Shown here in pieces: positions 44,573-52,679 of a stretch of 64,000 nucleotides of DNA. The stretch covers positions 29,946 to 93,945 of the forward strand of contig SVQA01000010.1 of the NCBI GenBank assembly GCA_015065545.1. Reading direction: 5' to 3'. The notes below the pieces were generated by a model. That model was not told the origin of the DNA, searched no databases, and worked only from the letters and a program-made list of their open reading frames with translations. Position numbers and translations under genes: made by a program. This stretch comes from Oscillospiraceae bacterium. GTDB taxonomy: Bacteria; Bacillota; Clostridia; Oscillospirales; Acutalibacteraceae. The first letter of the stretch is position 1, and the number at the start of each line of letters is the position of its first letter.

Positions 44573-44601
44573 TTTACATAAATTAACAAATGTAGTATAA
44601 T
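44573..44601 (+). promoter_or_regulatory. Near-consensus sigma-A promoter for a DegT aminotransferase gene
   Basis: TTTACA (44573-44578) and TATAAT (44596-44601) are separated by exactly 17 bases. It begins three bases after the spoIIID stop and lies about 55 bases before the aminotransferase start, so that gene is transcribed independently of sporulation. Confidence 0.82.
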
Positions 44602-44656
44602 TTAGGTTGGTTTAAGATGTTCAATTTTCTTTTTGAGTAATCAGGAGATAAGAATT

Positions 44657-45862
44657 ATGAAAAATATACCTTTTTCACCGCCGGACATTACAAAAGCAGA
44701 AATCGATGCTGTTGTATCGGTTCTTGAATCCGGCTGGATAACAACAGGTCCTAAAACCAAACTTTTCGAGCAGAAGATTGCAGAATTCTGTAACACAGAA
44801 AGAGCCGTGTGCCTTTCTTCACAGACAGCCTGTGCAGAAATGACCCTGCGAATCTTAGGTATCGGTCCCGGAGATGAGGTTATTGTTCCTGCATATACCT
44901 ACACCGCTACCGCATCCATCATCTGTCACATTGGTGCAACTCCCGTTATCATCGACTGTGCCAAAGGCAGCTTCGAAATGGATTACGATAAAATGGAAGC
45001 CGCAATCAACGAACGTACAAAGGCAATCGTTCCTGTTGACCTTGCAGGTGTAATGTGCGATTATGACAGAATCTATGCTGCCGTAGAGAGAAAGAAGCAT
45101 CTCTTTAAGCCCCAGAATGACCTGCAGAGAATTTATAACCGAGTAATCGTTATGTGCGATGCAGCCCATGCTCTCGGTGCACAGAGAAACGGCAAAATGT
45201 GCGGTGAAACCGCAGACTTTACCAACTTCAGCTTCCACGCTGTTAAAAATCTTACAACAGGTGAGGGCGGTGCTGTAACCTGGCGCTCTATCGAGGGGCT
45301 TGACAATGACCAGCTTTACCGCCAATATATGCTCTTCTCTCTCCACGGCCAGACAAAAGACACCTACGCTAAGAACAAAGGTACATCTTGGGAATACGAT
45401 GTAGTTAAAACCCAGTACAAATGCAATATGCCCGATATTCTTGCCGCTCTGGGTCTTGCTCAGCTCGAAAGATATAACCAAATGCTTGATCGTCGTCACG
45501 AGCTTATCGAGCGTTACAACAAGGCTTTCGCAGACCTTCCCGTAACGGTTCTCGACCACGCAGGAGATGACCACAGAAGCAGCGGACATCTGTACTTTGT
45601 TCGTTTTACAGGCAAAGGAGAAAAATATCGCAACACCTTCTTCAAAAGAATGGCACAAAATGGTGTTATCTGTAATGTTCATTTTAAACCACTCCCCCTG
45701 CTCACAGCATACAAGGAGCTTGGCTTTGACATCAAGGATTACCCCAATGCCTACGATATGTACCAGAACGAGCTGACACTTCCTCTTAACACCACTCTTT
45801 CTGACGAGGACGTTAAATATATTCTTGACACCTTCCGCAGGTGTATCTCCCAGCCTTATTAA
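44657..45862 (+). CDS. DegT/DnrJ/EryC1 sugar aminotransferase, stand-alone
   Basis: A 401-residue PLP-dependent aminotransferase. It opens with IPFSPPDITKAEIDAVV and ESGWITTGP, and shows IVPAYTYTATASII, VMCDAAHALGA and the PLP lysine in FSFHAVKNLTTGEGGA. LPLNTTLSDEDV closes the family pattern. An internal stretch of ~30 residues (RKKHLFKPQNDLQRIYNR region) is longer than in many homologues. CAGGAGATAAG precedes the ATG at 44657. It has its own promoter and terminator, so it forms a one-gene unit beside the two capsule operons and may serve either, or another glycan. Confidence 0.92.
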   Translation: MKNIPFSPPDITKAEIDAVVSVLESGWITTGPKTKLFEQKIAEFCNTERAVCLSSQTACAEMTLRILGIGPGDEVIVPAYTYTATASIICHIGATPVIIDCAKGSFEMDYDKMEAAINERTKAIVPVDLAGVMCDYDRIYAAVERKKHLFKPQNDLQRIYNRVIVMCDAAHALGAQRNGKMCGETADFTNFSFHAVKNLTTGEGGAVTWRSIEGLDNDQLYRQYMLFSLHGQTKDTYAKNKGTSWEYDVVKTQYKCNMPDILAALGLAQLERYNQMLDRRHELIERYNKAFADLPVTVLDHAGDDHRSSGHLYFVRFTGKGEKYRNTFFKRMAQNGVICNVHFKPLPLLTAYKELGFDIKDYPNAYDMYQNELTLPLNTTLSDEDVKYILDTFRRCISQPY

Positions 45863-45889
45863 TCTTTTCGCCTTCAAATAAGATTTATA

Positions 45890-45925
45890 AGAACCTGCAG
45901 TTGTCGCATCTGCAGGTTCTTTTTC
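45890..45925 (+). terminator. Intrinsic terminator after the DegT aminotransferase gene
   Basis: A perfect 11-base stem, AGAACCTGCAG and its complement, with a nine-base loop is followed by TTTTTC. It stands 27 bases after the stop codon. Confidence 0.92.
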
Positions 45926-46079
45926 TAATTTATCTTTGAATTCAAGAATTTTCTGCATTTTTTACGAATTGTTCACAAAATCGTTCGTTGTAAGCCTATT
46001 TTGTTTCCAATTTGTTCACTAATTATCCTGAAAAACAGATATAATAAAATTGATACTAAATTTAGCGGAGGTATCGATT

Positions 46080-46769
46080 ATGACATCCTATAAAGTACTT
46101 ATTGTAGACGACGACAGCAACATCTGTAATCTTCTGCGTATTTATCTGGAGAAAGAAGGCTTTGAAACCGTTACAGCAGAAGACGGCGAAAAAGCACTCC
46201 GACTCTTTGAAAGCACCAATCCCGACCTCATTCTGCTTGACATTATGCTTCCCAAGCTTGACGGTTGGCAGGTATGCAGAGAAATCAGAAAAAGCTCCCA
46301 GTGCCCTATAATTATGATAACCGCAAAGGACGAAACCTTCGATAAGGTTCTGGGACTTGAGCTTGGTGCAGATGATTATATTGTTAAACCTTTTGAAACA
46401 AAAGAGGTTGTTGCCCGAGTACGTGCTGTACTCAGACGAACAGCAACTCCCGATAGCTCTTCGGTAAAAGAAGTCCGTTACGATAATCTTGTAATTAACC
46501 TTACAAATTATGAGCTTAAGGTTAAGGGTGAGTTTATAAGCACTCCTCCAAAGGAGCTTGAGCTTCTCTATCACCTTGCCAGTAACCCGAACCAGATGTT
46601 CTCCCGTGACCAGCTTCTTGACGAGGTATGGGGCTTTGATTATTGCGGCGAAAGCCGTACCATCGACGTACACATCAAGCGTATACGCGAAAAAATCGAC
46701 GGTGCCTCTGATAAATGGGAGCTTCGTACCGTTTGGGCAAGAGGCTATAAATTTGTAACTCTGGAATAA
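46080..46769 (+). CDS. OmpR/PhoB-family response regulator
   Basis: A 229-residue two-component response regulator. The receiver domain has VLIVDDDS for the acidic pocket, the phosphoacceptor D54 in LLDIMLPKLDGWQ, and GADDYIVKPF. The C-terminal winged helix shows TPPKELELLYHLASNPNQMF, WGFDYCGESRTIDVHIKRIREK and VRTVWARGYKF-type ending. GCGGAGG precedes the ATG at 46080. It is the first gene of a three-gene operon with a histidine kinase and an HtrA protease, which suggests a cell-envelope stress or cell-wall system. The signal is unknown. Confidence 0.95.
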   Translation: MTSYKVLIVDDDSNICNLLRIYLEKEGFETVTAEDGEKALRLFESTNPDLILLDIMLPKLDGWQVCREIRKSSQCPIIMITAKDETFDKVLGLELGADDYIVKPFETKEVVARVRAVLRRTATPDSSSVKEVRYDNLVINLTNYELKVKGEFISTPPKELELLYHLASNPNQMFSRDQLLDEVWGFDYCGESRTIDVHIKRIREKIDGASDKWELRTVWARGYKFVTLE

Positions 46770-46774
46770 TATTT

Positions 46775-48247
46775 ATGACCAAATCAGTTTTTAGGCGATT
46801 TTTATTTTTCAGCCTTGCAATTTCACTTATTTGCTTAATTATTATAGGCGGAATTCTCGCTTTCCCTGTTTCAAGAAGGATAAGCGACTACAAACGCAGT
46901 TCCCTTGAGGAAAGTGCTCTGATTGTAGCAGACTATGCAAGTGATATTTCCTACAGCTCCAATAGTATAAGTGGCAAAGAGCTCGTAATAGCTGACAGCT
47001 CCTTTGACTCTATGGCAGAATCTATGCACGCTGTTATCATAGTGGTAGACCGAAACGGCATCCTGCTTTATTCTTCTGACAAAAGTATGCCGAGGGGTGT
47101 GCTTAAGCTTTCTCCCTCTGTAATGGACAAGCTTCAATACGGAAACTACTACGAACATGGTACTCTGCAGAATATGTATAACAAAAGGTACTATATCTCT
47201 GCTGTTCCCTACTATCAAAACATACCGCACAAAACAGTAATGGGCTACTGTCTTGTAGCACAGACATCCCTCTGGACTGCCGACTATACCCCAACCATCT
47301 TTGGTATTATCCTTCTGATTGTTGTGATAGTTGCAATCCTCATCTTTATTCTTTTAACGGTTTACGCATACAACACCACCCGACCGCTGAAACAAATGGC
47401 GGATGCCGCAAAACGATTTGCTGTTGGCGATTTTGAAAGCCGCGGGCATATAAAATCTAACGACGAAATCGGCGAGCTTGCCGCCGCCTTCAATGAAATG
47501 GCAGACTCCCTTGCTTCTTCCGAAGGGATGAGAAGAAACTTCATTGCCAATGTATCTCACGAGCTTAAGACTCCTATGACAACTATCGCAGGATATATTG
47601 ACGGAATTCTTGACAATACTATTCCAAAAGAAGAACAAGAATACTATCTGGGTATCATTTCTCAGGAGGTCAAGCGACTTAACCGACTTGTTACCTCAAT
47701 GATTTCTCTATCAAAAATCGACAGCGGTGAAATCACTCTTAAGAAATCTCCATTTATCATTCAGAATACAGTATTCAATGTACTGCTCAGCTTTGAGGGT
47801 GATATTGAGAAAAAGCATCTCAGCATAGAAGGTTTAGACAGCGACGAAGATATAAAGATATATGGTGACAGCGACCTTATCCATCAGGTTCTCTATAACC
47901 TCGTTGAAAATGCTGTTAAATTCACAAATGACAAAGGGTATATCCGTTTCGGATTCGCACAAAAAGACAGCAGGGTTTATATTTATGTAGAAAACAGCGG
48001 CGAAGGTATTCCTCCCGAGGATATACGCCTTGTTTTCGATAAGTTCTACAAAGCAGACAAATCCAGAAGTATCAACAAAAAAAGTATGGGTCTTGGTCTT
48101 TACATTGTACGTTCAATTATTCTGCTTCACGGCGGCAATATATTTGTAGAAAGTGAACCCGAAAACTACACAAGATTTACATTCTGGATTCCTGATATTC
48201 CCAAAAAACAAAAAGAACTTCCCGATACTATAAAGGAGGAACAATAA
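46775..48247 (+). CDS. Membrane sensor histidine kinase
   Basis: A 490-residue kinase that should phosphorylate the regulator encoded just upstream. A membrane segment lies near residues 7-28, followed by an extracytoplasmic sensor of about 140 residues and a second membrane segment (IFGIILLIVVIVAILIFI region, about 172-195). HAMP (RPLKQMADAAKRFAVGDF) follows. The H-box is FIANVSHELKTPM with His262. The ATP-binding domain has LVENAVKFT, NSGEGIPPED, FDKFYKAD and GLGLYIV. Its stop overlaps the next start as TAATG. Confidence 0.95.
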   Translation: MTKSVFRRFLFFSLAISLICLIIIGGILAFPVSRRISDYKRSSLEESALIVADYASDISYSSNSISGKELVIADSSFDSMAESMHAVIIVVDRNGILLYSSDKSMPRGVLKLSPSVMDKLQYGNYYEHGTLQNMYNKRYYISAVPYYQNIPHKTVMGYCLVAQTSLWTADYTPTIFGIILLIVVIVAILIFILLTVYAYNTTRPLKQMADAAKRFAVGDFESRGHIKSNDEIGELAAAFNEMADSLASSEGMRRNFIANVSHELKTPMTTIAGYIDGILDNTIPKEEQEYYLGIISQEVKRLNRLVTSMISLSKIDSGEITLKKSPFIIQNTVFNVLLSFEGDIEKKHLSIEGLDSDEDIKIYGDSDLIHQVLYNLVENAVKFTNDKGYIRFGFAQKDSRVYIYVENSGEGIPPEDIRLVFDKFYKADKSRSINKKSMGLGLYIVRSIILLHGGNIFVESEPENYTRFTFWIPDIPKKQKELPDTIKEEQ

Positions 48248-50043
48248 TGAATAACGAAAACATCTTTAATAACGAAACCACTCCTAAGGATAACACAAAC
48301 GAAATCCCCGAAGTTTCAGAGGAAACCACTTCTGTATTCACCCCCGACGAAGAAATCCAAGAGGAACCTGCTCCTGTGATAGAGGTAACTTATGAGGAAG
48401 AAATCACTCCCGTAAACGAAGCAACCGAGGAAGAGGCAGTTTCCGACACAGAGAGTCTTGACAGCACAGCCGAGGAGGATATTGAAGCAAATCCTTACGA
48501 AAGCAGTTATGAAGCAGCAAAGGAAACAGAAGCAGTAAATTCTCAAAGCAATCCTTTCATGCAGGAACCTTCTGCCCCTCCTGTTTATCCTGCCCCTCCG
48601 GTGTACCAGACTCCTCAGTACCCCTATCAGCAAATGCCCCCTCAGAATCAGTATTACAATCCTCAGACACCTCCTGTACAGCAGCCTGTTTACTATTATC
48701 AGCAGCCTGCCGCTCCAACACCTCCCACAAACAACCAACAGCCTAACTTTAACTACTATCCTCCCACTCCCCCAACTCCTCCGGAAAGGAAAAAGAAGGG
48801 TCCTAACGCACTTCTTATCATCCTGTGGATTCTTGTGGGCTTGTTTGCTTTGGGATTTTTCGGATTATGCGGATACATTATCGGCAACGATGCCGGCAGA
48901 TTTTTCTCTGAAGCCCAGACTTCAGATATCCCCACTCTGTTTTCTGAAGACGACAAGGACGAGGATACAACAAAGCCTTACGTAACAGAGCAGATTGATC
49001 CTGACAAGAACGAAAATGTTGTTCCTCTGCCCAACGACAATAAGGATCTTTATTCAGACAAGGTAAAAATAACACTTAATGAAGTACCTAAGGACAAGGA
49101 CGACACAACTAAATACACAACACAATATGCATACAAAACCGTTGCCGAATCCACTATCGGTGTTGTTTGCTATGAAAACGGATTTGCCAGCGAGCCTGTA
49201 TCGCAGGGCACAGGAATTATCGCTTCCAAGGACGGATATGTTATCACAAACAGCCACGTTATAGGTGACAGCAGATCCCGTTACTATGTACAGGTAATCA
49301 CCAACGACGGCACAATCTACGAAGCAAAGATTATCGGATATGACTCCAGAACCGACCTTGCTGTTTTAAAAATCGATGCAAAGGATCTTACTCCCGCAAA
49401 CTTCTGCGATTCCAAATATGTTGAAGTGGGTCAGGATGTAATTGCAGTAGGCAACCCCGGCGGTCTTGAATTCCAGAATTCTCTTACCAGAGGTGTTGTA
49501 TCTGCACTTAACAGAGAGCTTTCTCTCTCATCTCAGGTGTCTTATATCCAAACAGATGCCGCCATCAATCCCGGCAACAGCGGAGGTCCTCTTTGCAATA
49601 TATATGGTCAGGTTATCGGTATCAACACAGCAAAAATCAGTGCTTCCTCTTACGAGAGTATGGGCTTTGCAATTCCCAGTGCAACCGTAAAAGAAATAGT
49701 TGATGACCTTATTTCCAAAGGATACGTTGAAAACCGCGTAAGACTCGGTATTGCAGGCACCGAGGTCAACAGTGCTATGCAGCAGTATTATCGAATTCCC
49801 GCAGGAATCCTTGTAGGCGAAATATCTGAAGGCGGTCCTTGCGACAACAAAGGAATCGAGCAAAATGACATCATTACCGCAATCGACGATGAAGAAATCG
49901 AAACCTTCTCTGATATTTATGCTATCCTTGCAAAGCATAAGCCCGGCGACAAGGTTACGCTTTCCGTTTACAAAACAGATAGTAACAAAACAGTTGAGAT
50001 AACAGTTACTCTCATGGCAGACCAGGGCGAAACTCAGCAATAA
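48247..50043 (+). CDS. HtrA/DegP-type membrane-anchored serine protease with PDZ domain
   Basis: A 598-residue surface protease for misfolded or regulated envelope proteins. Residues 1-~95 are Glu/Asp/Thr-rich, ~98-180 are rich in Pro, Gln and Tyr, and a membrane segment (ALLIILWILVGLFALG region) follows. This makes the N terminus an unusually long cytoplasmic part. The trypsin-like domain has the triad His337 (ITNSHV), Asp370 (SRTDLAVL) and Ser445 (NPGNSGGPL). One PDZ domain (GILVGEISEGGPCDNKGIEQ and DKVTLSVYK regions) ends the protein. It is the third gene of the two-component operon, so its expression is probably controlled by that system. Confidence 0.94.
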   Translation: MNNENIFNNETTPKDNTNEIPEVSEETTSVFTPDEEIQEEPAPVIEVTYEEEITPVNEATEEEAVSDTESLDSTAEEDIEANPYESSYEAAKETEAVNSQSNPFMQEPSAPPVYPAPPVYQTPQYPYQQMPPQNQYYNPQTPPVQQPVYYYQQPAAPTPPTNNQQPNFNYYPPTPPTPPERKKKGPNALLIILWILVGLFALGFFGLCGYIIGNDAGRFFSEAQTSDIPTLFSEDDKDEDTTKPYVTEQIDPDKNENVVPLPNDNKDLYSDKVKITLNEVPKDKDDTTKYTTQYAYKTVAESTIGVVCYENGFASEPVSQGTGIIASKDGYVITNSHVIGDSRSRYYVQVITNDGTIYEAKIIGYDSRTDLAVLKIDAKDLTPANFCDSKYVEVGQDVIAVGNPGGLEFQNSLTRGVVSALNRELSLSSQVSYIQTDAAINPGNSGGPLCNIYGQVIGINTAKISASSYESMGFAIPSATVKEIVDDLISKGYVENRVRLGIAGTEVNSAMQQYYRIPAGILVGEISEGGPCDNKGIEQNDIITAIDDEEIETFSDIYAILAKHKPGDKVTLSVYKTDSNKTVEITVTLMADQGETQQ

Positions 50044-50057
50044 AGAAGTGCCGAGGA

Positions 50058-50222
50058 TCGCAGCCAAAGGCTCCCTTGTGTAAAGGGAGCTCCGTCGAAG
50101 ACGGTGAGGGATTGTAAAACCTATCCAAAAGCCATAAACATTTGCTTACTCAAACCACACTACAATCCTCCCGTCAGCCGTTGGCTGACACCCTCCTTTA
50201 CACAAGGAGGGCAATCGAAAGT
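50058..50222 (+). repeat. Palindromic MITE-like intergenic element
   Basis: Two related arms point at each other. The left arm (about 50069-50117) contains CTCCCTTGTGTAAAGGGAG, then a small hairpin TCCGTCGAAGACGG, then GAGGGATTGTA. The right arm (about 50160-50214), read on the other strand, gives CCTCCTTGTGTAAAGGAGGG, a hairpin GTCAGCCAACGGCTGAC, then GGGAGGATTGTA. About 40 unique bases lie between. This arrangement is that of a non-coding mobile repeat; similar CTCCCTTGTGTAAAGGGAG units are common between genes in gut Clostridia. No protein is encoded. Confidence 0.75.
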
Positions 50223-50257
50223 GCACTCTCAGCGTAATCTTAAAAACAAAGAATAAA

Positions 50258-50302
50258 CAAAACAAGCCATCATCGGATCCGTTCGAGATGGCTTGTTTTT
50301 AG
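50258..50302 (+). terminator. Bidirectional terminator between htrA and mecA
   Basis: AACAAGCCATC (50261-50271) pairs with GATGGCTTGTT (50287-50297), with a 15-base loop that holds the palindrome CGGATCCG. A and T runs on both sides allow action on both strands. It sits between convergent genes. Confidence 0.85.
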
Positions 50303-50315
50303 TTATTTCTTAAAC

Positions 50316-50894
50316 TTATATTTTGCTTTTATTACACAGCTTTTTGCCTATCGTATGCAAAGCATCCCCTGCGCACAAAAGCTTTCCACCCTCATTTATT
50401 CGGGAATTAATGAGTGCCGTTACAGGTATTCTTTCTGCATATTGAGCCAGAATATCCCGCAGCTTGCCTTTTATTAAGGGTGATTTAAAAATCAAATAAT
50501 ACTTTGAAGAATAAGCCCACAAGGCATTATCGCAACTCCCGATCTTTTTCAAGTACGAAATTTCAGCGGCAGAAAGCATTTTCTCTGCATCAGAAAAAAC
50601 ATAGCAGGGTCCCTCTTTTGTTTTCTTTACTCTATAAGTCCTTCTCTCCTTTTTTTCTGTAAATGTCAGAAGAAAAAGACATCCGCTCTGAACGGGAAGT
50701 GCCTCCATCAGAACAGTTTTGCTTACAGCACTCATACCCGCTTCTCTGCAGGCAACCTGCAAAAGACGAAGCAAAGACCTCTTTGAGCTCTCATCGCAAA
50801 AGCCCATTTCTCTCGTATTAAGTCTTAGGCTCTCCATATCTTCCTTGCACAAAGATATGAGTATTTTTTCGTCACTCAATTTTTCTATAGTCAT
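50316..50894 (-). CDS. mecA: MecA-type adaptor protein
   Basis: MecA family proteins deliver substrates to the ClpC protease and regulate competence or sporulation factors. The 192-residue protein has the N-terminal pattern MTIEKLSDEKILISLCKEDM and, in the middle, FLLTFTEKKERR, matching the two-domain layout of MecA. The C-terminal ClpC-binding part is seen as YLIFKSPLIKGKLRDILAQYAE. Similarity to Bacillus MecA is modest, so the exact target is not predicted. AAGGAGGGAATTT precedes the ATG. Confidence 0.78.
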   Translation of the reverse strand: MTIEKLSDEKILISLCKEDMESLRLNTREMGFCDESSKRSLLRLLQVACREAGMSAVSKTVLMEALPVQSGCLFLLTFTEKKERRTYRVKKTKEGPCYVFSDAEKMLSAAEISYLKKIGSCDNALWAYSSKYYLIFKSPLIKGKLRDILAQYAERIPVTALINSRINEGGKLLCAGDALHTIGKKLCNKSKI

Positions 50895-50931
50895 AAATTC
50901 CCTCCTTGCAAAGAATCTTTTTTTGCCGCCT

Positions 50932-50940
50932 ATAATACCA
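50932..50940 (-). promoter_or_regulatory. Possible extended -10 promoter of mecA
   Basis: On the minus strand TATTAT (50932-50937) is preceded by TGG, giving the extended -10 form, about 40 bases upstream of the gene. No good -35 box was found at the right distance. Confidence 0.35.
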
Positions 50941-51004
50941 TACTATTCATACAGGTCGTACTTTGCAAGTGATTGTTTTTGGATGGAAGTTTATAACTTT
51001 TGTA

Positions 51005-51033
51005 TTGAAAAATGCTCTCTTTAGTGATACACT
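51005..51033 (+). promoter_or_regulatory. Sigma-A promoter of the GH13 glucosidase gene
   Basis: TTGAAA (51005-51010) and TACACT (51028-51033) are separated by 17 bases, about 40 bases before the start codon. Confidence 0.6.
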
Positions 51034-51074
51034 AATTACAGATAATTTTATAGATTCCAAGGAGGTATCCCCTT

Positions 51075-52625
51075 ATGCCAAAATGGCTACAAAACGCAGT
51101 ATTCTACGAAATATATCCCCAGAGCTTTTATGATACCAACGGTGACGGTATCGGTGATCTTCAGGGTATTATTGAAAAGCTCCCCTATGTAAAATCTCTG
51201 GGCTGCAACGCATTGTGGCTCAACCCTGTTTACGACTCTCCTTTTATGGATGCAGGCTACGATGTAAGAAACCACAAGCAGATTGCCGCTCGCTACGGTA
51301 CAAACGATGATATGAAGCGTCTTCTTGACGCAGCTCACGAAATGGGTATCAAGGTACTCCTTGACCTTGTTCCCGGTCACACATCCGACACTAATCCTTG
51401 GTTTTTGGAGGCTAAAAAGGCTAAAAAGAGCGAATTCTCCAACCGCTATATCTTTACAAATTCCGTTTGGGATGCTCCCACTGATTACCGTCTTATGTGC
51501 GGTATCTGTGAGCGTGACGGCAACTACCTTGTAAACTACTTCTCCTCTCAGCCTGCTCTCAACTACGGCTTTGCTGACATCAAGTATCCCGATTGGCAGC
51601 TTCCCGCCGACCACCCTGACTGCAAGGCTACAGCAGAGGCACTCAAGGATATTATGAGATTCTGGATGGATATGGGTGCAGACGGCTTCCGTGTTGATAT
51701 GGCAGACTCCCTTGTAAAAGAGGATAAGGATAAGACCGCTACTGCTAAAATCTGGAAAGACATTCGCGAGATGATGGATAAAGATTATCCCGAGTGTGCT
51801 CTGGTTGCAGAGTGGTGCTATCCCGAGAGAGCAATCATTGACGGCGGCTTCCACATGGACTTCTATCTTGACCACTATGGCAACGGCTACTCAAAGCTCT
51901 TCCGCTATCTTGACGAAAACCGCACTAACAAGGCATTCTTCCACAAGAGCGGTAACGGCGATATTACAGAATTCCTTGAGGAGTATGTTCCAAACTTTGA
52001 GCTTACAAAGGACAAGGGCTACATCTCCTTTATGACCAACAACCACGATATGCCCCGTGCTACCTGGTATATGGATAAAGACACAATCAAGCTCTCTCAC
52101 GCAATGATTTTCACCATGCCCGGTGTACCCTTCCTCTACTACGGTGACGAGCTTGGTATGCGCTATCAGGAAGAACTTGTAAGTAAAGAAGGCGGTTATT
52201 CCCGTACAGGCTCCCGTACTCCTATGCAGTGGGACTGCTCAAAGAATATGGGCTTCTCAACAGCTGATGCCGACAAGCTCTATCTGCCTGTTGATTCTTT
52301 CGAGAAAGCACCCACTGTTGAGAATCAGAAGGACGACCCCAACTCCGTTTATAAGGTTGTAACCGATATTATTGCTCTGCGTCATAAGATTCCCCAGCTT
52401 GGCAATGGATCAGGCTTCGAGGTTGTATACGCTGAGAAGGGCAAGTATCCCTTTGCATATCGCAGAGGTGACTACGTTGCTTTCGTAAACCCCTCCGATA
52501 AAGACGAAACAATCGACTTCAAAGAGGATGTTCTTGAGACCCTTTACACTATCGGTAACGTTACCTTCAAAGACGGCAAAGCCACCGTAGGCAAATCCTC
52601 TTTTACTCTTATCCGCACAAAATAA
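51075..52625 (+). CDS. GH13 alpha-glucosidase/alpha-amylase family enzyme, cytoplasmic
   Basis: A 516-residue glycoside hydrolase family 13 enzyme acting on alpha-glucosides such as maltodextrins or isomaltose. There is no signal peptide. The barrel motifs are present: VFYEIYPQSFYDTNGDGIGDL, LLDLVPGHTSD, the nucleophile D208 in GFRVDMAD, the acid/base E246 in LVAEWCYP, and D325 in TNNHDMPR. The QSFYD and GHTSD variants set it apart from the commonest oligo-1,6-glucosidases, so linkage specificity is open. GGAGG precedes the ATG. It could act on sugars imported by the ABC system downstream. Confidence 0.9.
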   Translation: MPKWLQNAVFYEIYPQSFYDTNGDGIGDLQGIIEKLPYVKSLGCNALWLNPVYDSPFMDAGYDVRNHKQIAARYGTNDDMKRLLDAAHEMGIKVLLDLVPGHTSDTNPWFLEAKKAKKSEFSNRYIFTNSVWDAPTDYRLMCGICERDGNYLVNYFSSQPALNYGFADIKYPDWQLPADHPDCKATAEALKDIMRFWMDMGADGFRVDMADSLVKEDKDKTATAKIWKDIREMMDKDYPECALVAEWCYPERAIIDGGFHMDFYLDHYGNGYSKLFRYLDENRTNKAFFHKSGNGDITEFLEEYVPNFELTKDKGYISFMTNNHDMPRATWYMDKDTIKLSHAMIFTMPGVPFLYYGDELGMRYQEELVSKEGGYSRTGSRTPMQWDCSKNMGFSTADADKLYLPVDSFEKAPTVENQKDDPNSVYKVVTDIIALRHKIPQLGNGSGFEVVYAEKGKYPFAYRRGDYVAFVNPSDKDETIDFKEDVLETLYTIGNVTFKDGKATVGKSSFTLIRTK

Positions 52626-52642
52626 AATGTCTTTAAACTCCA

Positions 52643-52678
52643 AAAGGAGCATACAGCGAAATCTGTATGCTCCTTTTC
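52643..52678 (+). terminator. Terminator between the GH13 gene and spoIIE
   Basis: AAAGGAGCATACAG (52643-52656) and its complement close a six-base loop, followed by TTTT. The hairpin lies between convergent genes and could stop transcription from both sides. Confidence 0.9.
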
Positions 52679-52679
52679 T

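Noticed and set aside
44855..45958. Long minus-strand open frame opposite the DegT aminotransferase
   Set aside because: It is a by-product of codon bias in the real gene; the translation has repeated Cys/Val/Ile runs and no domain.
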